A DNA stretch of 64,000 bases from Cricetomys ansorgei (taxonomy: Eukaryota; Chordata; Mammalia; Rodentia; Nesomyidae). The stretch spans positions 10,088,501-10,152,500 of the forward strand of contig JAMJFZ010002307.1 in NCBI GenBank assembly GCA_026225945.1, written 5' to 3'. The translations under genes were made by a program, and so were the position numbers. This document shows, one piece after another, positions 47,167-58,938 of the stretch (positions are counted from its first letter, which is position 1; each line of letters begins with the position of its first letter). Under the pieces are notes generated by a model. It saw only the letters and a list, made by a program, of their open reading frames with translations. It made no database searches and was not told the origin of the DNA.

Positions 47167-48259
47167 ACCCTGTGACCCCCCACTCTTTTCCTTCTTATAC
47201 TTTTTAGGTTAGTCTGTTTTCTCACACCATATGCCTACCTTCCCTTGGTCACTCCAGTTCTACTCCCCCTAAGGACAAAAGGTGGTCCCCGCTGCGACTT
47301 TCAAACTGAAGAACATGCAGCATATTTGGATGAAGAGAGAAGAAAAGCCATTTTCTCCAAGCGACTTTGTTGAGGTAGCGAGCGCTAAGTGTACCGCTAC
47401 AAGCGCTGATTGTTGAAATATTAGTGTAAATGAGCAGCCTTGTTGACTACAGTCATGGGAACTCCGAGATGTAGGACACTTCGACGGTTTCTTCAAAGGG
47501 TTCACATATGGTGTTGGCAGCTTGTTCTCATTTAAACAGCTTCACAAACCATTTCCTCAAATAGCTGCAAAGTTAATTTTAGCATATATGCGATTGTCAC
47601 AGATTTCTGCATTAGATGATGAATTAATGAAGCTCAATTTTCTTTTGCAATCTGCATTCCTTGATATAACCAGTGGCAGTTGTGTTGTTTGTTGCTGTTG
47701 TTTTACTTTAATTCATTTGAAGGGGAAAGTCGCAAAAATGACAATAAACAGCACCTGATGGTTTGTGATGCAACACGGCAACGTCTGAAAGGTAGAACCA
47801 ATAAAATAAAGATCCAAAAGTCTGTCTGAAAGACTATTTAAATTTAGCACCAAGCATATACATTTAACATTCATAATTTTTACTCTGCATTTCCTGCCAG
47901 CAAATTGTCTTGGGGTGGGGGGTGGGGAGCTGGCAGAAGCCTTATAGAAGCAGAAGTTAGTGGGACACGCTGAAGCCTATATGAATTTATTGCTACTGCT
48001 GAGACACGGGGGGCTGCATGTCTCCCCCGGAGCTTATGGCTTTCAGACACACACACACACAAAGTTATGCATAGCATGTATAGAAACCATCCCCCAACAT
48101 GCACACTCATGCATCTCTTGTCACATGGGCTGGCTTGCTCCACATGTGTCATTAATTGTCAAGAATGCTGCTCAGAGTTACTGATCGGAAGATAGGCAGT
48201 GCAGAGGGACAGGATTGGAGACAGCCCAGGGTTTCCTCTTCAAGTAGGTTTAAAACGTT

Positions 48260-48261
<2 letters not shown>
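47167..48261. other. Immediate upstream region of Arhgdib
   Basis: Unique sequence between the URR1-like repeat and the promoter-proximal TC tract. No exon seen. A G-rich run lies at about 47910-47930. Confidence 0.5.
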
Positions 48262-48315
<54 letters not shown>

Positions 48316-48330
48316 TCCTTCCTGTTCTAA
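48230..48330 (+). promoter_or_regulatory. Candidate Arhgdib promoter with ETS-like sites
   Basis: CACTTCCTTCC (48312-48322) contains ETS/PU.1 cores (TTCC, i.e. GGAA on the minus strand), as expected for a blood-cell promoter without a classical TATA box. A TTTAAAA lies at about 48250-48256. The 51-nt TC tract sits between these elements. The region is CpG-poor. This is inferred from position relative to the likely exon 1; no initiator can be proven from sequence. Confidence 0.4.
48262..48312 (+). repeat. (CT)n microsatellite immediately upstream of probable Arhgdib exon 1
   Basis: 51 nt of uninterrupted CT ending exactly where CACTTCCTTCC begins. Confidence 0.97.
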
Positions 48331-48409
48331 CTGCCAGTACTCAGAAGTCAGAGTTGAGAGACAGAGGTACCCCCGGCAGGGACGACAGAGCAAGCCCTGA
48401 ACCCTGAAC
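48313..48409 (+). other. Arhgdib: Probable non-coding exon 1 of Arhgdib
   Basis: The segment starting CACTTCCTTCCTGTTC and ending CCTGAAC runs into an excellent donor, GTAAGT, at 48410-48415. Spliced to the acceptor at 56012 it gives a leader ending AACTAACGAGAAGTCAAG before the ATG. This resembles the human ARHGDIB leader as I remember it. It lies 7.6 kb upstream of the first coding exon, which is a plausible intron 1 size. The 5' boundary (transcription start) is a guess placed at the end of the TC microsatellite; cap-site data are needed to fix it. Confidence 0.55.
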
Positions 48410-48992
48410 GTAAGTTAAAATGCCTGAAGCCGGGGAGGCTGCAGGTGGGCGCAGAGCAGGGGCAGGAAATCTCAGAATTGACCCACTGCCCCGTGCAGAG
48501 GAGCTGTTCAAACTTCATGATAAGAAAGTGCTAAGGAGATTGCTGGAGCAGAAAGAAGTCAGTGCTGGGAATGGTAGACAGGCTGGAGGAGGCTGGGCAG
48601 GGCACCCTGCTGCCAGAATAGATAAGATAAGGGCTCTGGGGAATATCTGGAATGAGGGGCACTGGGTGGTTTCCATGCTGGGCAGGAGCTGGAATTTGGC
48701 CAAGCTCAGGAACAGAAAAACTGTACCTCTGCACTGGTAACGCACCGTGCTGGTGGATGGTGGGTTGTGCTGGGTGGAGATGTGCGGTTTCCTGTTTTTA
48801 AGCACACTTTAAAGAGACTGTTTGAAAGAGAAAAAAAATATGGTTCAGAGCTGTCAAATACTAAGGCACTAGCAAAAACTGAGGATTAAATTCCTGCAGT
48901 GGGCTGGGCAGAAAGATATTCACTGTTATTGCCAAAAACAAATCAGCCCTCACATCAGGGAGAGCTAAAGTAAACATGCAGAGAAGATGGCT

Positions 48993-49017
48993 GGAGAGAG
49001 AGAGAGAGAGAGAGAGA
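48993..49017 (+). repeat. (GA)n microsatellite, Arhgdib intron 1
   Basis: About 12 GA units. Confidence 0.95.
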
Positions 49018-50579
49018 CACTAGGAGAATCTAAGTGGGCCCAACGATAAACATGGTCAGTGGGCCCTAGGCTGTCATGGTCTGAACTTTGACCTCATTAG
49101 AAGTGCTTTAGACACACTTGATATGCTTTCCTCTCTTTGTCAGACTTCCCAGACAGCAAGTCCTAAACTCCTGATCCGGGGGAACTTGAGGCACGGGTTT
49201 GAGAAACCCTGAGCAGTTTTTTACTCCAAGTGAGGGAGGTAGACTACCCTCACAGACAGGCCTCCTAACTGTCCCCTCACAAAGAGACCAAGAGACTTCT
49301 GAAGTCAGGGTTGGCACATTGCATACTCACCGAAGCTTGAGAACTCAGGAAGAGATGGGTGGTGAGCTCCTGGCTGGGAATTCGCCACCAGCAGCTGTCG
49401 TTCACCTTGTCATTGCTTCCGTGGCATTTTTCATAATGTATTCCTGCCAGTTTCAAATACAGCACAAGTTTAAGGACAAAATCAGCTTATTCTTTTGTGA
49501 GACCTGTGGGTGCCTGATAGAACAATGATTCACTCTCCATCCAGACTGCCCAGACTCAGCCGGTGAGGAACAGCCGGGCTAGGCAGCCTGAACCTCAGGG
49601 GCATCTCTCAGCCCTTGGAATTTGGTTCTTCACCATTCTGGAGAGTGTGGGTCTGTCCCTAGGGAGATGTGCTTTGAGCTGCCTCCCAGTTGTATTTTCA
49701 CTGCAAGGTCAGAACAGCAGAGTTATTCTGATGGGAACTTATGGGAATACAATATGGGACAAGCTTCAGCTAGCAGCAAGGGAGAAGCCCGTCAAGGAGA
49801 AAATTAGGCCAAGAGAAAGACAGCCTCCATTGGCTGGAAGCCTTCTGTGTGCCAAGGCTCGGAATGGAGAAACTCAAGATCTTCCTACTGAGAGAATGGA
49901 GGAGACTATTGAGACCCGGAAGTGTTCAATAGCTTGACTGAAGTCATACACTGGTACAATAAAGAACTGAGAGCCGTGGAAAAGTCCATGGAAGAACTTT
50001 TCTCTAATCCCACGTGAGGAGTGCCTCTGTTTGCAGGGCATCGCTGCTCTGAGACAGTGTTGGTGGACAGTGGGTTGGAGTGCCATGGTGAGTCTACAGT
50101 GGCAGGTTCCAGGTCTTGCTTGCTCCCAAAACATCATCATTGCCATCATCCATATAAGAAGTTATTACTAAGTTGTTATTTATTGACGATGCTCTGATCC
50201 TCAAACAAAGCTGGCTAAAACTCCACCAGGGCTTCCTTAAGGGGTCTGTCTGATCATCTAAGTTCAAGTGGCCTGAAATTATCATCAACTTCTAACATTC
50301 TGTTAATCTCACACCTTGGTAAATGTGTTGAGTTACTCGAGTTTAGCTTTTTGCCTAGTCACAGCATTCAGAATGCAGCTGTCTCTGAAGATTATTTTAA
50401 GTAGCATTTTGTGAAAGAAGAGTGTCACTTGGGGGGCAGTTGGAGAAGCATAGTAATTCTTAGTCTTATCGCCTTTCTGCACACACACACAAAAGGCTGG
50501 AAGAGTATGCTAGGAATGCACAGGCAGGAAATAATAATAGGCTGCTTCTCTCTGGAAGGGAAAGGTGAAATTCCGTTTC

Positions 50580-50715
50580 TCGGTGGGAGTAGTGGTATAC
50601 ACCTTTTATCCCAGCATTTGGGAGGCAGAGGCAGGGGGATCTCTGTGAGCTCCAGAGCTACATAGTGAGACCTTTTCTTTCAAAACACGATGGGCAGAAT
50701 TTTTTGAAAAAGAGA
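50580..50715 (+). mobile_element. B1 SINE, sense, Arhgdib intron 1
   Basis: GGTGGGAGTAGTGGTATACA, CCCAGCATTTGGGAGGCAGA and GCTCCAGAGCTACATAGTGA. It ends in a short GA-rich stretch. Confidence 0.85.
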
Positions 50716-51584
50716 GAGAGAGAAAATTCTGTTTCTAGAACTGTGTCCCACTCTGGACAGATAATAACCTTCATTGAGTCGTACAAGATGTGTTCCTGTC
50801 GGTCACTAGCTTGAATCTTCTCAACCAGGTTTGGGGTTTGGGACTTGGCAGACAACGGTCTTGAGCTGCCCAGAAAAGGCAAAATCCTCCACGTGGCTAG
50901 AAATACTGACGGACTAGACGTTACTCCAGAAGCAACCGAGAGGCCTTTGGATGACGTGGGAGATAAACTGCAGTCTCCTGAGGCCAGGCCGCAGCAAATC
51001 CCACAGAGCCTTGATTAGCTGGGAAACGTGCAGTTTTCAGCATGAACCTAGCTCTCTGCCCTGTGCTCTACTGTCAGAAATCCCCTGCTGCAGCCCCACC
51101 CCTACCCCCACCTACCTCTCCCTTTCTCTAGTCAATACCACTTCCACTAGTGACTCAGAAGCTCAAGGTAACACCCCAGCCGACCCAGCCTCTTATCCTA
51201 GTTAAATCTCCCTTGCATTTTCCTCCAGAGCCAGAGGGAGTTTCCATCAGCTGCTCTCTGCATTGACTGACTCACCACACAGAAAGAACCCTGGCTTTAG
51301 TCAGGCAAAACGACAATAAATAAAATTCTAAAGTTAAATTGTTAACGTGAGGTATTTCAAAGGAGACATAGTAGTTATCATCCCATTTTTACATTCGATT
51401 CCATTTATAAATAATTCTCACAAGTCCCTGAACTTCTAGTCTCTTCCTCACTCCTCGGAGAAACAGAATACACATTGAAGAGGAAGGACTGGACGTGATT
51501 AGTTCATACCCAGGGCAAGCATTTGGTGCTTAGGCAATTATGTATCACAAAGCACATAGAGTCAGGATCGTGGAGGGAGACAGG

Positions 51585-51775
51585 GAAAGAAATTAATATT
51601 TATTGAACATCTGCTGGCCAGCATAGTTTACAACTCGTGTTTTCTTCAACCTTTCAATGTCATGAGGAAGGGTCATTTTTCCTACATCTGGGCTGGGTGT
51701 TAATAACTTGCTCAGGTTCTCTAAGAAGTTGGTTGCAGAGCAGAGCCTTCCTGGTCCACCTTCCTCAAAGGCCAT
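51585..51775 (+). mobile_element. MIR fragment, sense, Arhgdib intron 1
   Basis: AATATTTATTGAACATCTGC, then a diverged core with TTAATAACTTGCTCAGG and GTTGCAGAGCAGAGCC. Confidence 0.6.
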
Positions 51776-52839
51776 GTTTTAAGTATGAAGATCACTTGGC
51801 TAAATTAACCAGGGATGGGATTTATTTCCTACAAGTGTAGAATCTCATTTTTTATGGACGACAACAACTCATTGGAAGCTATATTAGTAGCCACACATGT
51901 GTAAACTGGCCGGAGGTTGAGTTGTATTTAGTATTTTCCCCCGTCCTTCTGTTTCCGTGTCATGTAGCTCATAGTGTCTCCCTCACGGTGGCCGGTGATT
52001 CCTTTCAATAATTCATGGGCTACACCAAGCGTGTAATTGTGAGGTTTTGACTCAGAACAGTTCAGTAACTATTTGCAGCTGTTTCTAGGATAGTCTTTGC
52101 GATGCAAAGGGGTTTGGGTAAAAGAAAAGTGATTTACATCCGAGGGGGAAAAGTAAGTTATATAAAATGTAAAGTGTAGCACCTCTAGGGGATTCATATG
52201 AAATTTAAATAACTAAATGCTGATATTATTCTCTCATATACACAAATGAGGTGAGGTAACTAAATAGTAACCTAGCTACAACTGCAGACAGGGAGATACT
52301 TGCAAAGAGGGGCTGAGGACAGTGAACCATCTAAAGACCGTGGGCCCTGGTCCTCTATCTCTAAAGATAAGGGAAATAGGGTCCTTATGGCTGAAACATG
52401 TGCCCAGGAGTTCTCTGCCAGAGAACCAAGCTCCATGCCTGATGGCAGCTGCTCAGTAAGAAGACAATTACCCCAAATCATATAGATCTAACCACAAGTC
52501 ACGTGCTCACACTCATGAGACACAAATATCACCTGACACCCTTCGCTTCTGTACCGCCAACATTTTGGATGGAGAAGCGCAGTTTTGACTTCGAGGAGCA
52601 ATCTCAATGATCCGGCAGGGTGTCATGGGGAAAGAGAGCCTCCTCTGTGGCATTCGCTAGGAAGTTACAGGTTCAAGGTCATGTTTCCAACCTGAACATC
52701 TTAGACAATGATGAGATTATGACAGGGCTTCAGAGTTCGTGAATCTATGGACAATTTGCACAGCTTCGTATCTTTAATCTTTTCCTCTTTGGTCTAAAGA
52801 CATATAATACTAGTAATGTTTGTCATATTTTTATGTTAC

Positions 52840-53040
52840 TTATTTTAATTTTTCTGTGTATGGCTATTGTGCATACATGTTTGTGTGTGACCACAGAAGC
52901 AAGAAGAGGACAATGGATCTCCTAGAACCAGAGTTACAGACAGTTGTGAGCTGCCATGTGGGTGCTGGGAATCGAAACTGAGTCCTCTGGAAGAGCAGCC
53001 AGTGCTCTTAACCACTGAACCATCTCCAAGCCCCTGCTTA
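52840..53040 (-). mobile_element. B2/B3 SINE, antisense, Arhgdib intron 1
   Basis: GAGCTGCCATGTGGGTGCTG, CTGGAAGAGCAGCCAGTGCT and CACTGAACCATCTCCAAGCC are the reversed head of a B3-type element. Confidence 0.85.
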
Positions 53041-53659
53041 TCAGATTGTTGTATGATGTCATCTTAAAAAGGTGAAAGACCACCATCAATCAAACCAACG
53101 AAGCCTTTTTTAGTACCACTGAAGTTACTGATTTCTATTCCTCTCTGGCTCTGACCAGCGTCTTAAATGTCAGCATGCTCTGAAGTGAAGCATTTTGTAA
53201 ACAGTAGGAGCTCACCAACAAGCTGTGACTTTCTTTTTGCTTAAAAGGCTTTGACTGGGAACTGCCTTTTCAGTTATTTTGCGTTTATTGCCATAATAAT
53301 TATCTTTCCACTATTTACTGTATTTATTTATATTTATAATATTTATTATAATTATCTAAAGTGAGCAACTTTAGGTCATCTGGTCTCATATCTTTTTCTT
53401 ATGCTATGATTGTGTCCAATTATTGCAATATGGCTCTGAAATCCCTGCTTTCACTGCTCCAGTTTCAGACAGCGTATATTGTTCTCCACTCTTCAACTTA
53501 TTGAAAAAGGTGCTCAGTTTTATGAAATATTTTTAAGTTTGCAGCAAATAAAGAAAACTTAAATTATATTTCAGCTTTAACAAGAAGATTAAAACCCTGA
53601 TAATGGAAGAATTGATTTGGTAATGCTCACGCAGTTAAAGTTTGCAAGTCTTATGTCAG

Positions 53660-53832
53660 CCCCTCCCCTTCTCCCTCTCCTTTTCTCTCTCTCTCTCTCT
53701 CTTTCTCTCTCTGTCTCTATCTCTCTCTCTCCCTCCCTCCTTTCCCTCTTCCTCTCCCTCTCCTCCCCTTCTCCCTTTCCCTCCCCCTCCCCTCTTTCTC
53801 TCTCTCCTCTTCCTCTCTCTCTTACCTCTTCT
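53660..53832 (+). repeat. Pyrimidine-rich (TC/CCCT)n tract, Arhgdib intron 1
   Basis: About 170 nt almost purely C and T, with TC runs then CCCT/CTTCC variants. The open frames over it are compositional artefacts. Confidence 0.92.
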
Positions 53833-54814
53833 TTTCAAGAATTGGAATCTAAGGCTGAAGAATTGCAGCTCTTGCAGCTGAGGAGATCACCTTCCACTAA
53901 TGACTTGGTGCAATATCGCCAACTAACAGTCAGGCTCTCAACGGGGAACTGTCAGAACAGAGCGATATATCCCAAAGGTTCTATCCTATGGATTGCGCTG
54001 CCCCGTCCATGTGAACAGCCTGATGCTCTGTAGGGCTGGCTCTGGTCTCTCCACTACAGTTATCTGTTATGCTGCTATGGCCACCAGATGAGACCCCGCC
54101 TTATCTGATGCATCATATCTGCTTGTTCTTCATCTGCCCCTCAAGGGTTGCCCTTAAGTTGCCCCCAAATTTCGACATCCGCCCACTGCTTCTTTATTTT
54201 TCCTACCAGTTCTATTTTTCCTCTGAATGTTGTTTGGACTATGAGCTGGGTTTGTCATTGTACTTTCCCTGCTGATCTCTGGAGACTTGGCTTTGAGTGA
54301 TGCCTTGGTCAAGTGAGACAAGGGTTACTATAGAAACAGGCCTACATGCTTCCTTTCTGTGCAGGAAGTGAACCTTGGCACTGCAGTGTGACTCTCAGAG
54401 CTACTCAGACCTCCGGTCCAGTATTTGGCCTGATGTTTTGCTGGAAGATGGATGAAGATGGTCTTTGTTTCTTTCTCTCCCTTCCTCCATTTCAACCTTT
54501 CCTTCACCCCCTCTCCACACACTCCACCATTTTCTCTTTCATTCCATTCCATTTGCTTTTGTTTGTCTTCATTTCCAAATTATTTTTCTTCTTATTGTAT
54601 TAGTAATACTGAAACACAAAACTACAATCAAATTGAGCCATCAATCTTCACAATCCCAGAGAATTCAGAGGGATTCACAGTGTCACTATGAATAAGATGT
54701 GACGGGTAATGTCTTCTAGGTTTGTTACTTAGGAGAAATGAAAGCTTTGCCTATGGAAAGGAGAGATCAGGAGTTGACAGCCTTGCCCAGGCATCTTCCA
54801 GGCAGCATCTCCCA

Positions 54815-54960
54815 TTGCCTCCAGCCACACATTGTGAGGTTCACAGCTATGTGACCAAGAGCAAGTCTCTTAACCCTCAGACCTCAACTTTCTCAATGGT
54901 TCAATGCGCAGTTGAATTATTTTACCTCTTAACTTTGGGCTCTGAAAATCCTTATCCACA
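54815..54960 (-). mobile_element. MIR fragment, antisense, Arhgdib intron 1
   Basis: AGCTATGTGACCAAGAGCAA GTCTCTTAACCCTCAGACCT is the reversed MIR core. Confidence 0.7.
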
Positions 54961-56012
54961 GATGCTCATCAATACTCACATGGGGATAATTTTATTAGAT
55001 TTTCCCAATTTTGTTTACACAAGTCAAATAAACGTAAATGATGATTAGAGAAAGAACGTGCCATGGTCCATCTAGACGAGACTTTATAGGCATGCCCAAC
55101 CTTTTGACACTATGACACAATGGTGTCATGCATAAACTTCATGCTCAAGAGTTATTCTATTTCATCAAGTCAAAACATTTTTCAGAAAAATATTGCACAA
55201 TCTTTTAAGTACATTTATGATTTTTTTTATTAGTCCACACTTAATAGCTAACCTGTGGTATATAGAAAGCATGAGTTCACTAGAGATATGGAGAATACAG
55301 CAAGGATTCAAAGACAAGGGGAGGTTGACAGAAGGCTCCTAATAACAAATTTGCACTTATGATTTTGCCTAGAGGAATTTGAGTTCTTTGCTATTTGCTG
55401 ACATGTCAAAAGAACACAAGATACAGAATGAAATGAATCAATCAATGAAAATTATAAAATGCAGAGCTGCACAAGCATTACATTGTGTGAGGGGGGGACT
55501 CAAGGAAAACCTAGAACCCAGTGTCTACCTTCAAACCATGATTAGCAGTGTGGGGTGGGGGCTATTCATACAGGCCAGGCAGGTGTCAGAGGTCTGCACT
55601 TCCCCAGAGGTCACCTTTGAGGTCTTACAGATATTCGAGGAAAGAATAGGTTAATAAGAAGGAACCAACCGTTTGACCACAGATGCCCTACCTGTGTCTG
55701 TGCGTCACCATAAGTCAGACTGTTCATACTGGGAGCAGCAATGGAGCAAAGCTGAAATGATTGGTCATTGCAATTGTTTATGCTATGTTTCTTCACTGTA
55801 GTATGTTTTTCACAAGTGGGTTTATTTATCCCTGTAGTTTTATTATAAAGGGAAGTTAAGACAAGTCAGAGAAACAACTGGAAATACTATGTATTTCATG
55901 AAATGTATTGAGCAACAATTTGAAAATCATTGATGAGTACAGATCTCCAATAAAGAAGGGTGGTACCAATAGCAACCCAACTGGCTAATGGGCTATCATC
56001 CTTCCTCTGAAG

Positions 56013-56205
56013 TAACGAGAAGTCAAGATGACTGAGAAGGATGCACAGCCGCAACTGGAGGAGGGAGATGATGAGCTGGACAGCAAGCTCAATTACAAGC
56101 CACCACCCCAGAAGTCCCTGAAGGAGCTGCAGGAGATGGATAAAGACGATGAGAGTCTAGCCAAGTACAAGAAAACACTGCTGGGAGATGTCCCCGTGGT
56201 AGCAG
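56013..56205 (+). other. Arhgdib: Arhgdib exon 2: short leader, start codon, residues 1-59
   Basis: The likely acceptor is CTTCCTCTGAAG, with the exon from 56013. ATG is at 56028 in the context GTCAAGATGA. It encodes the regulatory arm up to VVA and one base of Asp60. The donor GCAG|GTGTGTGC is weaker than the GTAAGT donors of exons 1, 3 and 4. Reading through it would add 13 residues before a stop (72 aa in total). Confidence 0.95.
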
Positions 56206-56501
56206 GTGTGTGCGCATGGGGAGGGGTCAGGGGAGGCCTCAAGTGAGACATGCATAGCTGTCACCCACAGTCAAAAGTGAAGGGCTGCATGGTTAGGTGG
56301 GGGAGTCACCATTTACACATGCCTAAGTGATGGACCGTATAATTAAGTCTTCGTTTGAGACTGTGTGAAAGCCAGAGGTGAGGCAGGCAAAAATTATCCA
56401 CAGGGAGCACATAGAGTTTCAGACCACAGCTATGCTGTATTCTGGTCTCTTTTTTCTCTCTTTCTTGGATGTTTCTTAGCTATTCTTTCTCTGTGTTTGC
56501 T

Positions 56502-56540
<39 letters not shown>

Positions 56541-57185
56541 GTCTGTCTCTGTCTCTGATACACACAGAGACATACTGCCAGAACAAGATTGGTGACAAGG
56601 CCTGAACAGACAGTGCCTCAATATTTGAGACTTACAATTAAGATGAGTCTGTGTCTTAGTTAGCAACTTGGGGAGAAGGGGGCTTATTTGGCTTATGCTT
56701 CCAAATCACAGTCCATCACTGAAGGAAGTCAGGCCAGGAACTCAGGGAGAGAAACTGGAGGCAGAAACTGAAAGCTGAGGCCAGAGATGGGTGCTTCTTA
56801 CTGGCTTGCTCAACATGGCTTGCTTAGCGTGCTTTTTTATAGAACTCAGGACCACCATCCCAGAAGAGACACCATTCATAATGAGCTAGGCTATGCCACA
56901 ACAGTCATCAACCAAGAAAATGCACTACAGGCTTGTCCATAGGCCAGTCTGGTGGGGACACTTTCTCAAGTGACGTCACTCTTCCAAAATGACACTTGAT
57001 TGTGTCAACTTGACATAAAAGTAGTCAACACAGTCTGCAAATGCTTGAATTAGAAAATCACAATTCTGCGATTTCTATAGGGATCAATACCAAGCACAGT
57101 GAATCTGCTCATTTTGGTTCTGTTGCTACTCCACATAGCAATGCCATTTTCTCTTTATATTCCCTTCCCTCATCTACAACTTGAA

Positions 57186-57226
<41 letters not shown>

Positions 57227-58884
57227 ACAAACATGTCCTGTCCACATGCTTACGTTTTCTTTTGAACCCTGCAGACCCAACAATCCCCAATGTGATTGTT
57301 ACCCGGCTTAGCCTTATTTGTGACAGTGCGCCAGGACCGATCACCATGGATCTTACTGGTAAGTAAATACATCTTTACTGTTCAGAAGGATCTAAGATAT
57401 CACAGGGGAAACTTGGCTTTTGTCCCCAGTGCCCACTAGAGAAAACTATTAAGGCGAGCCTTGGAGCTGTATACGCTGGGACCAGTACACAAACTGCTAC
57501 ATTCCAAGTGTCCACTGCTTGCTATGTTTAATGAAAAATTGGAACAGTTGAGAGTTGTGCATCTTTTGTGTGCGTATGTGTGTGTTCATATATTATAAGA
57601 TTCTATATTCGTGTAAGCCTCAGGTGTCCTTCCTCAGGACTTCTCACTTGGGCTAGTCTGTCTGTCTGGTGAGCCCCAGGGACCTACCTGCCTTCAGTCT
57701 GCAGAGCTGCCTTACCCAGCTTTGTTTATTTGGAGGGATTTTTTATTTCTCAATGTTTTTGAAATGTAGGTTTGGGAGATCAGCCTCATATTCGGGAGGT
57801 CCTCATGCTTGCATGCCAAGCACCTTACCGACTGCTCTGTCTCCGCAGCCTCCAGTCACTCACTTCTGATACGTTTTCTTGTCTGATATTTGCGTCAGAT
57901 CTGTGTTTCCACGGTAACCGAAGAAACAGCTATGCTTGTAGGCAACACTGCAGACGGAAATGCTGAGACGCATGCTGTGCACACCTAGACTTGCAGTGTT
58001 TATATGGTCTAAACACCAGCAAAAGCGCTAGCCCTACTCCAGCTCCGGCCTTAGCCAAAGGGGGGGCACACCCCAAGACCTCCTGAATACCGATAGACAC
58101 TACCCTGCTCAATGCACTCAAAGCTTAAAGCTCCATGCATAAGCATTTTTTTCCTACCAAAAGGAAAAGATGGTGTTTATTTCACCTTTTGTGACTAAGT
58201 GCTTTCCTTAGCAGGTTTCGAGGAGATGGGCAGAGACTGGGAAGGTGGGCTTCAAGGGAAAATAGGCACCTGTTGGGGGTTAGAAAGGGGTCATAAAGCC
58301 AAGACAGGGCATCAGTGGTAGGACTGAGATCTGTTGCCAAATTAAAACTTTACTGAAACAGAGGAAAAGCATAACTCTAGGGCAGTAAGTTTAGCAGCAG
58401 AAACTTCCTCTCATAGGACATATGCACTTTACCTTATATGGATTTTTCTGTCTGAGAGAGGAAATCAGGGCCTGAAGACAGGCTTCCTGTCAACTGAAAT
58501 CAGTAGAGCAGACACCACCACACATGCACACATTCACACACACACAGACAGGTTCACGGCCCCACGCCGCAGCATCTCTCCGGGAGAGAATCTCTCTCTC
58601 TCTCTCTCTCTCTCTAAGACTCAGCCCTCTTCCTGCACTCAGCTGTGTCCTGTGGCCAGGGACAACTTTCAGGTTGCAAGAGTAGGTCTGACAGTGCTGA
58701 GGACCCGTGCAGAAGGAAATGAGGACTCTGCAGGAAAACTTCGCTTTTGTTCCCTTTTCTCAGCAGAGAAAACCTAAATGCGGTTTTCTGTCCTAGGGAA
58801 GCTGCTGAGCTGAAGCCATGTAGTAGTGTTCGTGAAGTAAAACACTTGACCTAAGCTGTGCGAAACACACACACACACATACAT

Positions 58885-58938
<54 letters not shown>

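Larger units (their letters stand above)
48410..56012 (+). other. Arhgdib: Arhgdib intron 1
   Basis: About 7.6 kb if the exon 1 call is right. It holds a (GA)n, a B1, an MIR, an antisense B2/B3, a large pyrimidine tract and a second MIR. The rest (49.0-50.5, 51.8-52.8, 53.0-53.6 and 55.0-56.0 kb) is unique and could contain blood-cell enhancers; nothing specific was identified. Confidence 0.5.

Noticed and set aside
53617..54033. 138-codon plus frame starting in a TC-rich tract
   Set aside because: Mostly Ser/Leu/Pro from the pyrimidine repeat. It continues without codon-like features into intron 1 of Arhgdib.
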